The notes beneath the pieces are model-generated. The model was not told the DNA's origin and did not search any database. It was given only the letters and a program-made list of their open reading frames with translations. DNA of 64,000 nt. Source: Streptomyces eurocidicus (GTDB lineage Bacteria > Actinomycetota > Actinomycetes > Streptomycetales > Streptomycetaceae). Of the stretch, positions 9,791 through 19,302 are shown piece by piece (the stretch's first letter is position 1; each line of letters starts with the position of its first letter). Both the position numbers and the translations under genes were made by a program. The DNA lies in NCBI RefSeq assembly GCF_002891295.1, contig NZ_LGUI01000014.1, forward strand, positions 1-64,000, in the 5' to 3' direction.

Positions 9791-9823
9791 CCCGTCGGGC
9801 AACCCGTCGGGCACCCGTCGAGC
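9791..9823. repeat. Triplicated 11-bp direct repeat
   Basis: CCCGTCGGGCA occurs twice and CCCGTCGAGCA once, at 11-12 bp spacing, just after the regulator stop codon. It may be slippage-derived. Confidence 0.6.
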
Positions 9824-9883
9824 AGCAGCCACAAGTAACGAGTCTTTTACGCAAGAGGGTTGCTTCGGCCATATCCGCCTGGC

Positions 9884-9905
9884 AAAGGTATGCCGCACAA
9901 CCTTT
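9884..9905. promoter_or_regulatory. Inverted repeat upstream of permease start
   Basis: AAAGGT, 10 nt, ACCTTT forms a perfect inverted repeat 25 bp upstream of the permease ATG. It could be an operator or a small leader hairpin. The surrounding 60 bp is the most AT-rich of the cluster, consistent with a promoter. Confidence 0.35.
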
Positions 9906-9929
9906 ACCCTCGCGAGGCAGGAGCGGCCC

Positions 9930-11387
<1,458 letters not shown>

Positions 11388-11418
11388 CCGGACCCCTACC
11401 AGGAAGGACACGACGTAC

Positions 11419-12123
11419 ATGAGCACGCAGCCGCTGATCGGCTTCACCACCTACCTCGTCCAGGCCCGCTGGGGAGCGTGGGACGCGCCGGCGGCCCTGG
11501 TCCACGCCACCTATCCGCGGTACGCGCGGCGGGCGGGCGGCCTGGCCGTCCTGCTGCCGCCGGACGATCCGGCGGCCGCGGAGGCGGTGCTCCGGCGGGT
11601 GGACGGCCTGGTCCTCGCGGGCGGCGAGGACCTGGACCCGGCGCTCTACGGCCACAGCGCGCACCCCCGCACGGGACGGCCGGTCCCCGAGCGCGACCGC
11701 TGGGAGCTGGCGCTGCTGGACGCCGCCCTGCGGCGTGGCACGCCGGTGCTCGGCATCTGCCGGGGGATGCAGCTGATGAACATCCACGCGGGCGGCACGC
11801 TCTGCCAGCACCTGCCGGACGAGGTGGGCCACGACGGCCACAACCCCCGGCCGGGCACCTTCTCCGACCACCTGGTCAAGCCGGTCCCGGACACCCGCAC
11901 CGGCGGCCTGCTGCCCGAGGCGGTCCAGGTGGCCACCCACCACCACCAGTCGGTGGACCGGCTGGGCGAGGGCCTGATCCCGACGGCGTACGCGGAGGAC
12001 GGCACGGTGGAGGCCCTGGAGTACGCGGGGGACCGCTTCGCGGTGGGGGTGCAGTGGCACCCGGAGGCACGGGACGACGTACGGCTGATGGAGGGGCTGG
12101 TGCGGGCGGCGAGTGGCGGCTGA
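11419..12123 (+). CDS. Gamma-glutamyl-amide hydrolase (peptidase C26, PuuD-like)
   Basis: 234-aa class-I glutamine amidotransferase-fold hydrolase. It has the nucleophile Cys114 in the elbow GICRGMQ and the His214/Glu216 dyad in QWHPE. It is preceded by AAGGACA and an ATG, immediately downstream of the permease. In PuuD-type pathways this enzyme cleaves the gamma-glutamyl amide at the end of the route. Here it would release glycine (or another amino acid) and regenerate glutamate. Function is by family and context; the substrate is inferred. Confidence 0.9.
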   Translation: MSTQPLIGFTTYLVQARWGAWDAPAALVHATYPRYARRAGGLAVLLPPDDPAAAEAVLRRVDGLVLAGGEDLDPALYGHSAHPRTGRPVPERDRWELALLDAALRRGTPVLGICRGMQLMNIHAGGTLCQHLPDEVGHDGHNPRPGTFSDHLVKPVPDTRTGGLLPEAVQVATHHHQSVDRLGEGLIPTAYAEDGTVEALEYAGDRFAVGVQWHPEARDDVRLMEGLVRAASGG

Positions 12124-12168
12124 CCGGTTACCCCGGCCTTTCGGCAAAGGCCGACCCGGGCGAAAATT

Positions 12169-12267
12169 CAGCCCGTCCGGCGTTTGAGGACACCGCGCGT
12201 CAGCGCGGAACGGGGGCCCGGGGACCTCCCCGGTTCGGGAAGGGGCGGGGCTGGGGAAAAGCCCGCG
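12169..12267 (+). repeat. Dispersed intergenic repeat, copy A
   Basis: Begins CAGCCCGTCCGGCGTTTGAG and ends with the GGTTCGGGAAGGGGCGGGG, TGGGGAAAAGCCC module. The same modules recur at 58341-58506 and 63461-63713. It lies between the hydrolase gene and the end of the LysR gene and adds no gene of its own. Confidence 0.8.
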
Positions 12268-12274
12268 GCGGCGA

Positions 12275-13198
12275 TCAGCCGGACGGCCCCCGCGTCAAGC
12301 TCAGCAGATCCCTCGCGGGACCGGCGGGCCGCTGCCCCACCGGCCAGACGGCCCGCAACTCCCGCCGCAGCGGAAACTCCAGCGGTACGGCCACCAGCCG
12401 CCGCACCCCCAACTCCTCCCCCACCGCCAGCTCACTCAGCACCGAGGGCCCCGCCCCGCTCACCGCCGCCCCCTTCGCCGCGGTCGTGGACGCGAGTTCC
12501 AGCAGCGGCGGCGCCGCGCCGCCGTGCGCGGCCAGGGCCGCGTCCAGGACCTGGCGGGTGCCCGAGCCCCGTTCGCGGAGGATCAGCGGGGTGGCCGCCA
12601 GCTCGGCCGCGGCCAGCGGGGCCCGGCGGCGGGCCCACGGGTGCCCCGGGGCCACCACGACGACCAGCCGGTCCTGGCCGATGACCACCGCGTCCAGACC
12701 GGCCGGCACCTCCAGGCCCTCGACGAAGCCGAGGTCGGCCTCTCCCGCGCGCAGCCGGTCCGCGACGGCCGCGGAGTTCCCGGCGGTCAGCGACACGGCC
12801 GTGTCCGGCCGCAGCCCGCGCAGCGCGATCAGCCAGCCGGGCAGCAGGTACTCCGCGATGGTCATGCTGGCCGCGACCCGCAGCCGGGAGTCCCGCCGGG
12901 TCCGCAGCGCCCGCGCCCCGGCGTCGAACGCCTCGGCGGCCTCCACCACCCGGCCGGCCCAGTCCGTGACGAGCGCCCCGGCGTCGGTCAGCCGCGATCC
13001 GCGCGGGGACCGCTCGACGAGCGCCACGCCCAGCAGCCGCTCCATGCCGCGCAGCCGGCCGCTGGCCGCTGGCTGGGTGATGCCGAGCTCCCGCGCCGCC
13101 CGGCTCAGGCTCCCCAGCCGGGCCACGGCGAGCAGCAGTTCCAGGGCGCCGAGGTCGGGCACCCGGTGGGCGAGCGGAGCCTGCCATTCCTCGGTCAT
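12275..13198 (-). CDS. LysR-family regulator of the adjacent TDT transporter
   Basis: 307-aa LysR-type regulator. It has an N-terminal helix-turn-helix (about residues 20-65, GSLSRAARELGITQPAASGR) followed by a two-lobed PBP2 effector domain (about 95-295). It is divergent from a TDT transporter across 70 bp, an arrangement in which the regulator usually controls the exporter and itself. An AT-richer stretch with CATAAATCC and TTATGCC lies between them. The effector is unknown; CysL/YwfK-like sulfur sensing would be one option. Confidence 0.9.
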   Translation of the reverse strand: MTEEWQAPLAHRVPDLGALELLLAVARLGSLSRAARELGITQPAASGRLRGMERLLGVALVERSPRGSRLTDAGALVTDWAGRVVEAAEAFDAGARALRTRRDSRLRVAASMTIAEYLLPGWLIALRGLRPDTAVSLTAGNSAAVADRLRAGEADLGFVEGLEVPAGLDAVVIGQDRLVVVVAPGHPWARRRAPLAAAELAATPLILRERGSGTRQVLDAALAAHGGAAPPLLELASTTAAKGAAVSGAGPSVLSELAVGEELGVRRLVAVPLEFPLRRELRAVWPVGQRPAGPARDLLSLTRGPSG

Positions 13199-13268
13199 AA
13201 ATCCAGCTTATGCCCTCATAGGCATATGGCCTCTGCCGTCCGGCCGCCCGGCCGGGGACCGTGGAGGC

Positions 13269-14402
13269 ATGAGCACGTTCCGCACCACCCGCCCCCGCCC
13301 GGGCGTCCGCCACCTCGGGCCCAACTGGTACGCCACCGTCATGGGCACCGCGATCGTCGCGAGCGCCGGCGCCGCGCTGCCCGTACGCGCACCGCTCCTC
13401 CGCGACGCGTACGAGGCGGTGTGGGCGCTGGCCGCGCTCGCCCTGCTCGTCCTGCTCGTGGCGCGCGCCACGCACTGGGCGCGCCACGGGGACCAGGCCC
13501 GGCGGCACCTGGCCGACCCGGCCGTCGCGCCGTTCTACGGCTGCCTGGCGATGGCGCTGCTGGCGGTCGGCGGGGCCACCCTGTCGGTGGGCTCGGGGGT
13601 CGTCGGCGAGGGGGCGGCCGTGGCCGCCGACGCCGTGCTGTGGGTGACGGGCACCGTGATCGGGCTGGCCGCCGCGGCGGCGATCCCGTATCTGCTGGTC
13701 ACCCGGCACAAGGTGGCGGCCGACGGCGCCTCCCCCGTGTGGCTGCTGCCCGTGGTCGCGCCCATGGTCTCCGCCGCGCTGGGCCCGGCGCTGGTGCCGC
13801 ACCTGCCGGCCGGCCAGTGGCGGGAGGCGATGGTGTGGGGCTGCTACGCCCTGTTCGGGATGAGCCTGCTGGCCACCCTGGTGATCCTGCCGGCGGTCTT
13901 CTCCCGGCTCGTGCACCACGGTCCGCTGCCCCTGGCCCTGACCCCGACCCTGATCCTCGTGCTCGGCCCGCTGGGTCAGTCCACCACCGCCGTGAACAAC
14001 CTCGCCGACGCCGCGCAGGGCACCGTCGCGGCCCCGTACGCGCACGCGGCGACGGCCTTCGCGGTGCTGTACGGCGTCCCGGTGATCGGCTTCGCGCTGC
14101 TGTGGCTGGCGCTCGCCACCGCCATGGTCGTCCGCGCCTTCCGGCGGGGCATGGGCTTCGCGATGACCTGGTGGGCGTTCACCTTCCCCCTCGGCACCTG
14201 TGTCACCGGTGCCGCGGGCCTGGCCCGGCACACCGGGCTCGCGGCCTTCACCGGCCTGGCCACCGGGCTGTACGCGCTGCTGGTGGTGGCCTGGGCGGTG
14301 GCGGCGACCCGCACGCTGCGCGGGCTGGTCAGTGGCCGGCTGCTCGAAGCGCCGCGCCCAGCACCGTCGGTGCTTCCGCGAGCGACGGTCCGTACCACGT
14401 GA
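13269..14402 (+). CDS. TDT-family transporter (TehA/sulfite-exporter-like)
   Basis: 377-aa membrane protein with about ten transmembrane helices. It belongs to the tellurite-resistance/dicarboxylate transporter family (LGPNWYATVMGTAIVASAG near the N-terminus is typical, as is the MTWWAFTFPLGT segment near the end). Family members export sulfite, malate or tellurite, or act as anion channels. The substrate here is unresolved. It is paired with a divergent LysR regulator. Its last 74 bp overlap the 3' end of the converging metal-receptor gene. Confidence 0.88.
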   Translation: MSTFRTTRPRPGVRHLGPNWYATVMGTAIVASAGAALPVRAPLLRDAYEAVWALAALALLVLLVARATHWARHGDQARRHLADPAVAPFYGCLAMALLAVGGATLSVGSGVVGEGAAVAADAVLWVTGTVIGLAAAAAIPYLLVTRHKVAADGASPVWLLPVVAPMVSAALGPALVPHLPAGQWREAMVWGCYALFGMSLLATLVILPAVFSRLVHHGPLPLALTPTLILVLGPLGQSTTAVNNLADAAQGTVAAPYAHAATAFAVLYGVPVIGFALLWLALATAMVVRAFRRGMGFAMTWWAFTFPLGTCVTGAAGLARHTGLAAFTGLATGLYALLVVAWAVAATRTLRGLVSGRLLEAPRPAPSVLPRATVRTT

Positions 14403-15066
14403 GGTGACGGCCGCTGACGAGCGCGCACGGCAGCCCGGGGAACGCCTCCGGGCCGTCGTCGCGCGTGAAGCGGTAGGGCTCGTCGGGCAGCACCGCCAGG
14501 CGGGCCCCGCACGCGTTCAGCTCGTCGACCGGCACGCGCGGGTAGCGCTCGGCGTGGTCGGCGTGGGCGGTGACGACGCCGAGGCGGGCCAGCACGTCAC
14601 CCGCGAAGGTGTCCCGGCCGAGCACCATCCAGGGCCGCCGCCAGATGGGCACCACGGCCCGCACCGGGGGTTCCCCGGCCCGCACGTCCCGCCAGGCGTC
14701 CTCGGCGTCCGCCAGCCAGCCGGGCCGGGCCAGCCCGCAGCCGGTCACCAGGACCCGCTCCAGCTCGGTGAACGCCTGCCCGAGCGTGCGCACCTCGGTC
14801 ACCAGCACCGGCAGCCCGGCGGCGCGCAGCGCGGCCAGGTCGGGGGCGCGGTTCTCCTCCTCGTTGGCGAGGACGAGGTCGGGCGCGAGGGCGGCGATCC
14901 GTGCCGGGTCGGGGTTCTTGGTGCCGCCGACGCGGGCGACGTCGAGCCCGGCGGGGTGGTCGCACCAGTCGGTGGCGCCCACGAGGAGGCCGGGTTCGGT
15001 GGCGGCGACCGCCTCGGTGAGGGAGGGGACGAGGGAGACGACGCGCCGTACGGTGCGGAGGGCCAT
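14329..15066 (-). CDS. Helical-backbone metal receptor-like protein (BtuF/FhuD fold) without export signal
   Basis: 245-aa protein of the type III periplasmic-binding fold. Characteristic segments are VVSLVPSLTEAVAA, LLVGATDWCDHP, DLVLANEEENR, VLGRDTFAGDVLARLG and LTWYGPSLAEA. Relatives bind cobalamin, haem or siderophores for ABC import, but this one starts MALRTVRR with no signal peptide or lipobox, and no ABC permease is adjacent. It may work in the cytoplasm or be a non-transport member. The ATG at 15066 is the first plausible start. It converges on and overlaps the TDT gene. Confidence 0.85.
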   Translation of the reverse strand: MALRTVRRVVSLVPSLTEAVAATEPGLLVGATDWCDHPAGLDVARVGGTKNPDPARIAALAPDLVLANEEENRAPDLAALRAAGLPVLVTEVRTLGQAFTELERVLVTGCGLARPGWLADAEDAWRDVRAGEPPVRAVVPIWRRPWMVLGRDTFAGDVLARLGVVTAHADHAERYPRVPVDELNACGARLAVLPDEPYRFTRDDGPEAFPGLPCALVSGRHLTWYGPSLAEAPTVLGAALRAAGH

Positions 15067-15152
15067 GCGGCCACGGTACGCACCCGGGGGCCCCGTCCGG
15101 AACGAGCGGTGATCGGAATCGCTCGTCCCGGCGGGGCCCCCGGGCGTGGGGG

Positions 15153-16964
15153 TTACGCCCCCACCGGCGCGAGCCGGTCCGCGAACCCGGGGTGGGCGTC
15201 GAGCCAGTGCCGTGCCGACTGCTTCTCCCTGCCCTTGCCGCCGGCCTGCAGCTCGGCCTCCAGCGAGGCCAGCTCCTCCTCGCTCATCCTGAAGTTCTTC
15301 AGCCAGCCGGTGACCTTCGGGAAGTCCTGGGCGAAGTCCTTCTTCGCCACCGTGTGGATCTTCTCGCCGGTGCCCCAGGCGCCCTTGGGGTCCTTGAGCT
15401 TCTTCAGGTCGTACTTGGCGTAGGCCCAGTGCGGGGTCCACAGCGGGACGACGACGGGCTCCTTCTTCTTGTACGCGCGGTCCAGCTCGGCGAGCATCGT
15501 GGAGGTGGTGGACGAGACGACCTTGTACTCGCCGTCGAGGCCGTACTCCTTGAGCACCTTGCTGTTGAGCAGGCCCATGTTCCCGGCGCTGGACTCGATG
15601 CCGACGATCTTCCCGCCGAACCGCCCGGCCTTGCCCTTGAGGTCCTCGATGGAGTCGACGTCCTTGACGTAGGACGGGACGGTCAGCTCCAGCGACGTCG
15701 GCCCGTACCAGGCGCCGAGGTCGGTGAGCCGGTCGCGGTAGACGTCCATGTAGCGCTTGTGCGTCGTGGGCAGCCAGGAGTCGAACTGCACGTCCATCTG
15801 GCCCTGGGCGAGCGCGGTGTAGAGCGGGCCGGGGTCGAGCTGCTTGACCTCCGGGGCGAAGCCGCGGTCCTCCAGGATGTTCTGCCAGAGGTAGGTGGTG
15901 GCCACGGCCTCGTCCCAGGGGAAGTAGCCGAGCTTGATCTTCTTGCCGTCGCCGACGTTCTTGCCCGCCGCGACGGTCTGCTTGTCTCCGGTCCCGGCGA
16001 GGTTCATCCCGCCGGCGACGAGCGCGAGGACGACGACGCCGACGGTGGCGACGGCCGTGCCGGGGCGGTAGCGCAGGAAGGTGGCGGAGGCGGAGCCGCG
16101 CGCGGCGGCGGCCGCCTTGGCCAGCGAGCGCCGGCCGAGCGGCGAGACCTGCTGGTTGAGGGCACCGGTCATCCGGTCCAGGTAGATGGCGAGGATGACG
16201 ACGGCCAGACCGCTCTCGACGCCGCCGCCGATGTCGACCTGGGTGACGGCCGCGTAGACGGCCTCGCCGAGGCCGCCGGCGCCGGCCATGCCCGCGATGA
16301 CGACCATCGACAGGGCCAGCATGATGACCTGGTTGACGCCCGCCATGATGGTGGGCAGGGCCAGCGGCAGCTGGACGCGGGTGAGGGTGTCGCGCGGGGT
16401 GGTGCCGAAGGCCCGCGCGGCCTCGACGAGCTCGCCGTCGACCTGGCGGATGCCGAGCTCGGTCATCCGGACGCCCGGCGGCATCGAGAAGACGACGGTG
16501 GCGATCAGGCCCGGCAGGGGGCCGATCGAGAAGAACATCACGCCGGGGATGAGGTAGACGAAGGCGGGCATCGTCTGCATGACGTCCAGGACGGGCCGCA
16601 GCACCCCGCTGACGGTGCGGTTGCGCGCCGCCCAGATGCCCAGCGGCACGGCCATCAGCAGGGTGAGCAGGCTCGCGACGAGGACGAGCGAGAGCGTCGC
16701 CATCGCCTTGTCCCACAGGCCGAAGGAGTCGACGAGCGCGAGCCCGGCGTAGGTGAGGACGGCGGGCAGCAGCCCGCGCAGCCACCAGGCGACGACGGCG
16801 AGGATGCCCGCCATCAGCAGCGGGTGGGGGGCGCCGAGCACGGCGACGACACCGTCGTACGCCCCGCTCAGCACGGTGTTGATGGCGTCGAACAGCCAGT
16901 CGAGGTGGGTCTGGAGCCAGCCGACGGCGGACTCGGCCCACTGGCCGAGGTGGATCCTAGGCAC
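15153..16964 (-). CDS. Glycine betaine/proline-type ABC transporter, permease fused to substrate-binding domain
   Basis: 603-aa fusion. Residues about 1-290 are a ProW/OpuAB-like permease with the EAA loop (VEAARAFGTTPRDTLTRVQLPLALPTI region). After a single membrane anchor (about 310-335) comes an OpuAC-type betaine-binding domain. The binding domain has the aromatic and acidic residues expected for a quaternary amine box (GYFPWDEAVATTYLW, DSWLPTTH, PLWTPHWAY). The GTG start overlaps the ATPase gene by 8 bp, so the pair forms one transporter for osmoprotectant uptake at the cytoplasmic membrane. Confidence 0.92.
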   Translation of the reverse strand: MPRIHLGQWAESAVGWLQTHLDWLFDAINTVLSGAYDGVVAVLGAPHPLLMAGILAVVAWWLRGLLPAVLTYAGLALVDSFGLWDKAMATLSLVLVASLLTLLMAVPLGIWAARNRTVSGVLRPVLDVMQTMPAFVYLIPGVMFFSIGPLPGLIATVVFSMPPGVRMTELGIRQVDGELVEAARAFGTTPRDTLTRVQLPLALPTIMAGVNQVIMLALSMVVIAGMAGAGGLGEAVYAAVTQVDIGGGVESGLAVVILAIYLDRMTGALNQQVSPLGRRSLAKAAAAARGSASATFLRYRPGTAVATVGVVVLALVAGGMNLAGTGDKQTVAAGKNVGDGKKIKLGYFPWDEAVATTYLWQNILEDRGFAPEVKQLDPGPLYTALAQGQMDVQFDSWLPTTHKRYMDVYRDRLTDLGAWYGPTSLELTVPSYVKDVDSIEDLKGKAGRFGGKIVGIESSAGNMGLLNSKVLKEYGLDGEYKVVSSTTSTMLAELDRAYKKKEPVVVPLWTPHWAYAKYDLKKLKDPKGAWGTGEKIHTVAKKDFAQDFPKVTGWLKNFRMSEEELASLEAELQAGGKGREKQSARHWLDAHPGFADRLAPVGA

Positions 16965-18045
16965 CGGCGGTCACCTCCACCTCGCGGGCGGCGGCGGGTG
17001 CGGGCATCGCGGGCTCCTCGCCGAGGGCCGCGAGCAGCCGGTCGCGGGTGACCACGCCGGCCAGCCCGCCCCGCTCGTCGGTGACGGCGACGGGGGCGCC
17101 GCCGCCGCGGGCGAAGGGGGCGAACAGCTCCGCGACGGGGGTGTCGGCGCCGACGGTGGCGGGCGCGGCGGCCAGCACCTCGGCCGCGCCGCGGTCACCG
17201 TCCGGCTCGTCCATGATCGCTCCGGCGGTGAGCACCCGGGAGCGGTCCACGTCCTGGATGAAGGAGGCGACGTAGTCGTTGGCGGGCCGCATGAGGATGT
17301 CCTCGGCGGTGCCGTTCTGCACGATCCGGCCGTCCCGCATCACGGCGATCCGGTCGCCGAGGCGCATGGCCTCGTTGAGGTCGTGGGTGATGAAGACGAT
17401 GGTCTTCTTCAGCCGCGTCTGGAGGTCCAGCAGCTGGTCCTGCATGTCGCGGCGGATCAGCGGGTCGAGGGCGCTGAAGGACTCGTCCATCAACAGCAGG
17501 TCGGCGTCGGTGGCCAGGGCGCGGGCGAGGCCGACGCGCTGCTGCATGCCGCCGGACAGCTCGTCGGGCCAGGAGGTCTCCCAGCCCTTCAGACCGGCCA
17601 GCTCCAGGGCCTCGGCGGCGCGCCGCTCGCGCTCCGGGCGCTCCACGCCCTGGACCTCCAGGCCGTAGGCGGCGTTCTCCAGCACGCTGCGGTGCGGGAA
17701 GAGCGCGAAGTGCTGGAAGACCATGCTGATGCGGTGCGAGCGCACGGCGCGCAGCTCGCGCGGGGTGAGGGCGGTGAGGTCCTGCCCGTCGTAGAGGACG
17801 CGTCCGGCGGTCGGCTCCGACAGTCCGTTGAGCATGCGCAGCAACGTGGACTTGCCGGATCCGGAGAGACCCATCACCACGAAGATCTGGCCGGCCTCGA
17901 CCTCGAAGGAGGCGTCGATGACCGCCGCGGTGGTGCCGTCGGCGCGCAGCTCGTCGCGGCCGGCGCCGCCTTCGAGTCGCTCGACGGCGGCTTGGGGTCG
18001 GGTGCCGAACACCTTGTACAGGTGCTCGGCCTGAAGCCTGGACAC
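16957..18045 (-). CDS. Glycine betaine/proline-type ABC transporter ATPase with CBS domain
   Basis: 362-aa ProV/OpuAA-like ATPase. It shows Walker A GLSGSGKST, Q-loop (SMVFQHFALFPH), signature LSGGMQQR, Walker B LLLMDESFSALDP and switch His in FITHDLNEAMR. A regulatory CBS region follows (about residues 270-350, ending GVVTRDRLLAAL); in OpuA this senses ionic strength. I chose the GTG at 18045 (VSRLQAEHL) because GAGAGG lies just upstream. It forms an operon with the permease-binding fusion. Confidence 0.92.
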   Translation of the reverse strand: MSRLQAEHLYKVFGTRPQAAVERLEGGAGRDELRADGTTAAVIDASFEVEAGQIFVVMGLSGSGKSTLLRMLNGLSEPTAGRVLYDGQDLTALTPRELRAVRSHRISMVFQHFALFPHRSVLENAAYGLEVQGVERPERERRAAEALELAGLKGWETSWPDELSGGMQQRVGLARALATDADLLLMDESFSALDPLIRRDMQDQLLDLQTRLKKTIVFITHDLNEAMRLGDRIAVMRDGRIVQNGTAEDILMRPANDYVASFIQDVDRSRVLTAGAIMDEPDGDRGAAEVLAAAPATVGADTPVAELFAPFARGGGAPVAVTDERGGLAGVVTRDRLLAALGEEPAMPAPAAAREVEVTAGA

Positions 18046-18229
18046 ATAAACCTCTCGGGTCGAACTCAGCGATGCCCCGGCTCCCCCCTTCCTTCCGGAA
18101 GCCCTCCGGGGCCGGGACATGGAGCGGCGCGGTATCGGTCCGCGGGGCCGCCGTCGCTTCTCCGAGTGGTGACGGCGTCCGCTCCGGGGCCGCGCCTGCC
18201 CCGGTTCAATCCGGGCAAACGGAACAGTG

Positions 18230-18242
18230 ATGTGGTTCACAT
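18230..18242. promoter_or_regulatory. Palindrome in divergent promoter region of betaine transporter
   Basis: ATGTG-GTT-CACAT is a perfect inverted repeat in the 239-bp space between the ABC transporter operon and the exonuclease gene. It could be an operator for either gene. Confidence 0.3.
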
Positions 18243-18284
18243 GTCCGGTGCGGCGGTGTCGGTGGCATGCGGCATGATCGGTCC

Positions 18285-19223
18285 GTGACGCGACGCCTGA
18301 TGCTCCTCGACACCGCTTCCCTGTACTTCCGCGCCTATTTCGGGGTGCCGGACACCGTGCGGGCCCCCGACGGCACCCCCGTGAACGCGGTGCGCGGCCT
18401 GCTCGACTTCATCGCCCGGCTGGTCCAGGACCATCACCCGGACGACCTGGTGGCCTGCATGGACTTCGACTGGCGGCCGCAGTGGCGGGTGGACCTGATC
18501 CCGACGTACAAGGCGCACCGGGTCGCCGAGGAGGCGCCGGCGGGCGGCCTCGGGGGCGGTGCGGGCTTCGTGGAGGAGGTGCCCGACACCCTGTCGCCGC
18601 AGGTGCCGGTGATCGAGGACGTCCTCGACGCGCTGGGCATCGCCCGCGTCGGCGCGGCCGGCTACGAGGCGGACGACGTGATCGGCACGCTGACGGGCCG
18701 GGCGGCGGGCCCGGTGGACATCGTCACGGGCGACCGGGACCTCTATCAGCTGGTGGACGACGCCCGTGGGGTGCGGGTGCTGTATCCGCTGAAGGGCGTG
18801 GGCACGCTCCAGGTCGTCGACGAGGCGCTGCTGAAGGAGAAGTACGGGGTGGACGGCGCGGGCTACGCCGATCTGGCGCTGCTGCGCGGCGACCCCAGCG
18901 ACGGGCTGCCGGGTGTGCCGGGCATCGGCGAGAAGACGGCGGCGAAGCTGCTGGCCGCCCACGGCGACCTGGCGGGGATCGTCGCGGCGGCGGCCGACCC
19001 CGCGGTCCGGATGACGCCGGTGCAGCGCAGGCGGCTGGTGGAGGCGGGCCCGTATCTGGCGGTGGCGCCCAAGGTGGTGCGGGTCGCGGCGGACGTCCCG
19101 CTGGCGCCGTTCGACGCGGCGCTGCCCACCGAGCCGCGCGACCCCATGACGCTGGAGGAGCTGGCGGCGCGGTGGGGCCTGGGCGGCTCGCTGCAGCGGC
19201 TGCTCACCGTCCTGGCCGCCTGA
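18285..19223 (+). CDS. 5'-3' exonuclease (FEN/PIN-like family)
   Basis: 312-aa protein resembling the 5'-nuclease domain of DNA polymerase I without a polymerase. It has MLLDTASLYFRAYFG with the first catalytic Asp, the acidic cluster GYEADDVIG, VTGDRDLYQLVD and the helix-hairpin-helix PGVPGIGEKTAAKLL. Acting on RNA or DNA flaps fits repair or primer removal. Three in-frame starts exist (ATG 18267, GTG 18285, ATG 18300); I took the GTG as the middle option and none has a strong ribosome binding site. It is transcribed alone. Confidence 0.87.
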   Translation: MTRRLMLLDTASLYFRAYFGVPDTVRAPDGTPVNAVRGLLDFIARLVQDHHPDDLVACMDFDWRPQWRVDLIPTYKAHRVAEEAPAGGLGGGAGFVEEVPDTLSPQVPVIEDVLDALGIARVGAAGYEADDVIGTLTGRAAGPVDIVTGDRDLYQLVDDARGVRVLYPLKGVGTLQVVDEALLKEKYGVDGAGYADLALLRGDPSDGLPGVPGIGEKTAAKLLAAHGDLAGIVAAAADPAVRMTPVQRRRLVEAGPYLAVAPKVVRVAADVPLAPFDAALPTEPRDPMTLEELAARWGLGGSLQRLLTVLAA

Positions 19224-19229
19224 ACCGTG

Positions 19230-19248
19230 TTAAGTTAGGGCTGCCTAA
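19230..19248. promoter_or_regulatory. Iron box (DmdR1/IdeR-type operator)
   Basis: TTAAGTTAGGGCTGCCTAA matches the actinobacterial iron-box consensus TTAGGTTAGGCTAACCTAA at 14 of 19 positions, with both TTA-G/C-TAA arms intact. It lies 55 bp upstream of the siderophore-interacting protein gene, where an iron repressor would block transcription under iron sufficiency. Confidence 0.8.
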
Positions 19249-19302
19249 GTTGGGCAGCGCTTTCTTAATCAGTTGTCGTCGGAGCGTCAAGGGGAGACAG
19301 CC

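Noticed and set aside
18198..18220. tRNA T-arm-like sequence GGTTCAATCC flanked by CCCG/CGGG
   Set aside because: The loop is 6 nt rather than 7 and no acceptor, D or anticodon arm could be found on either side.
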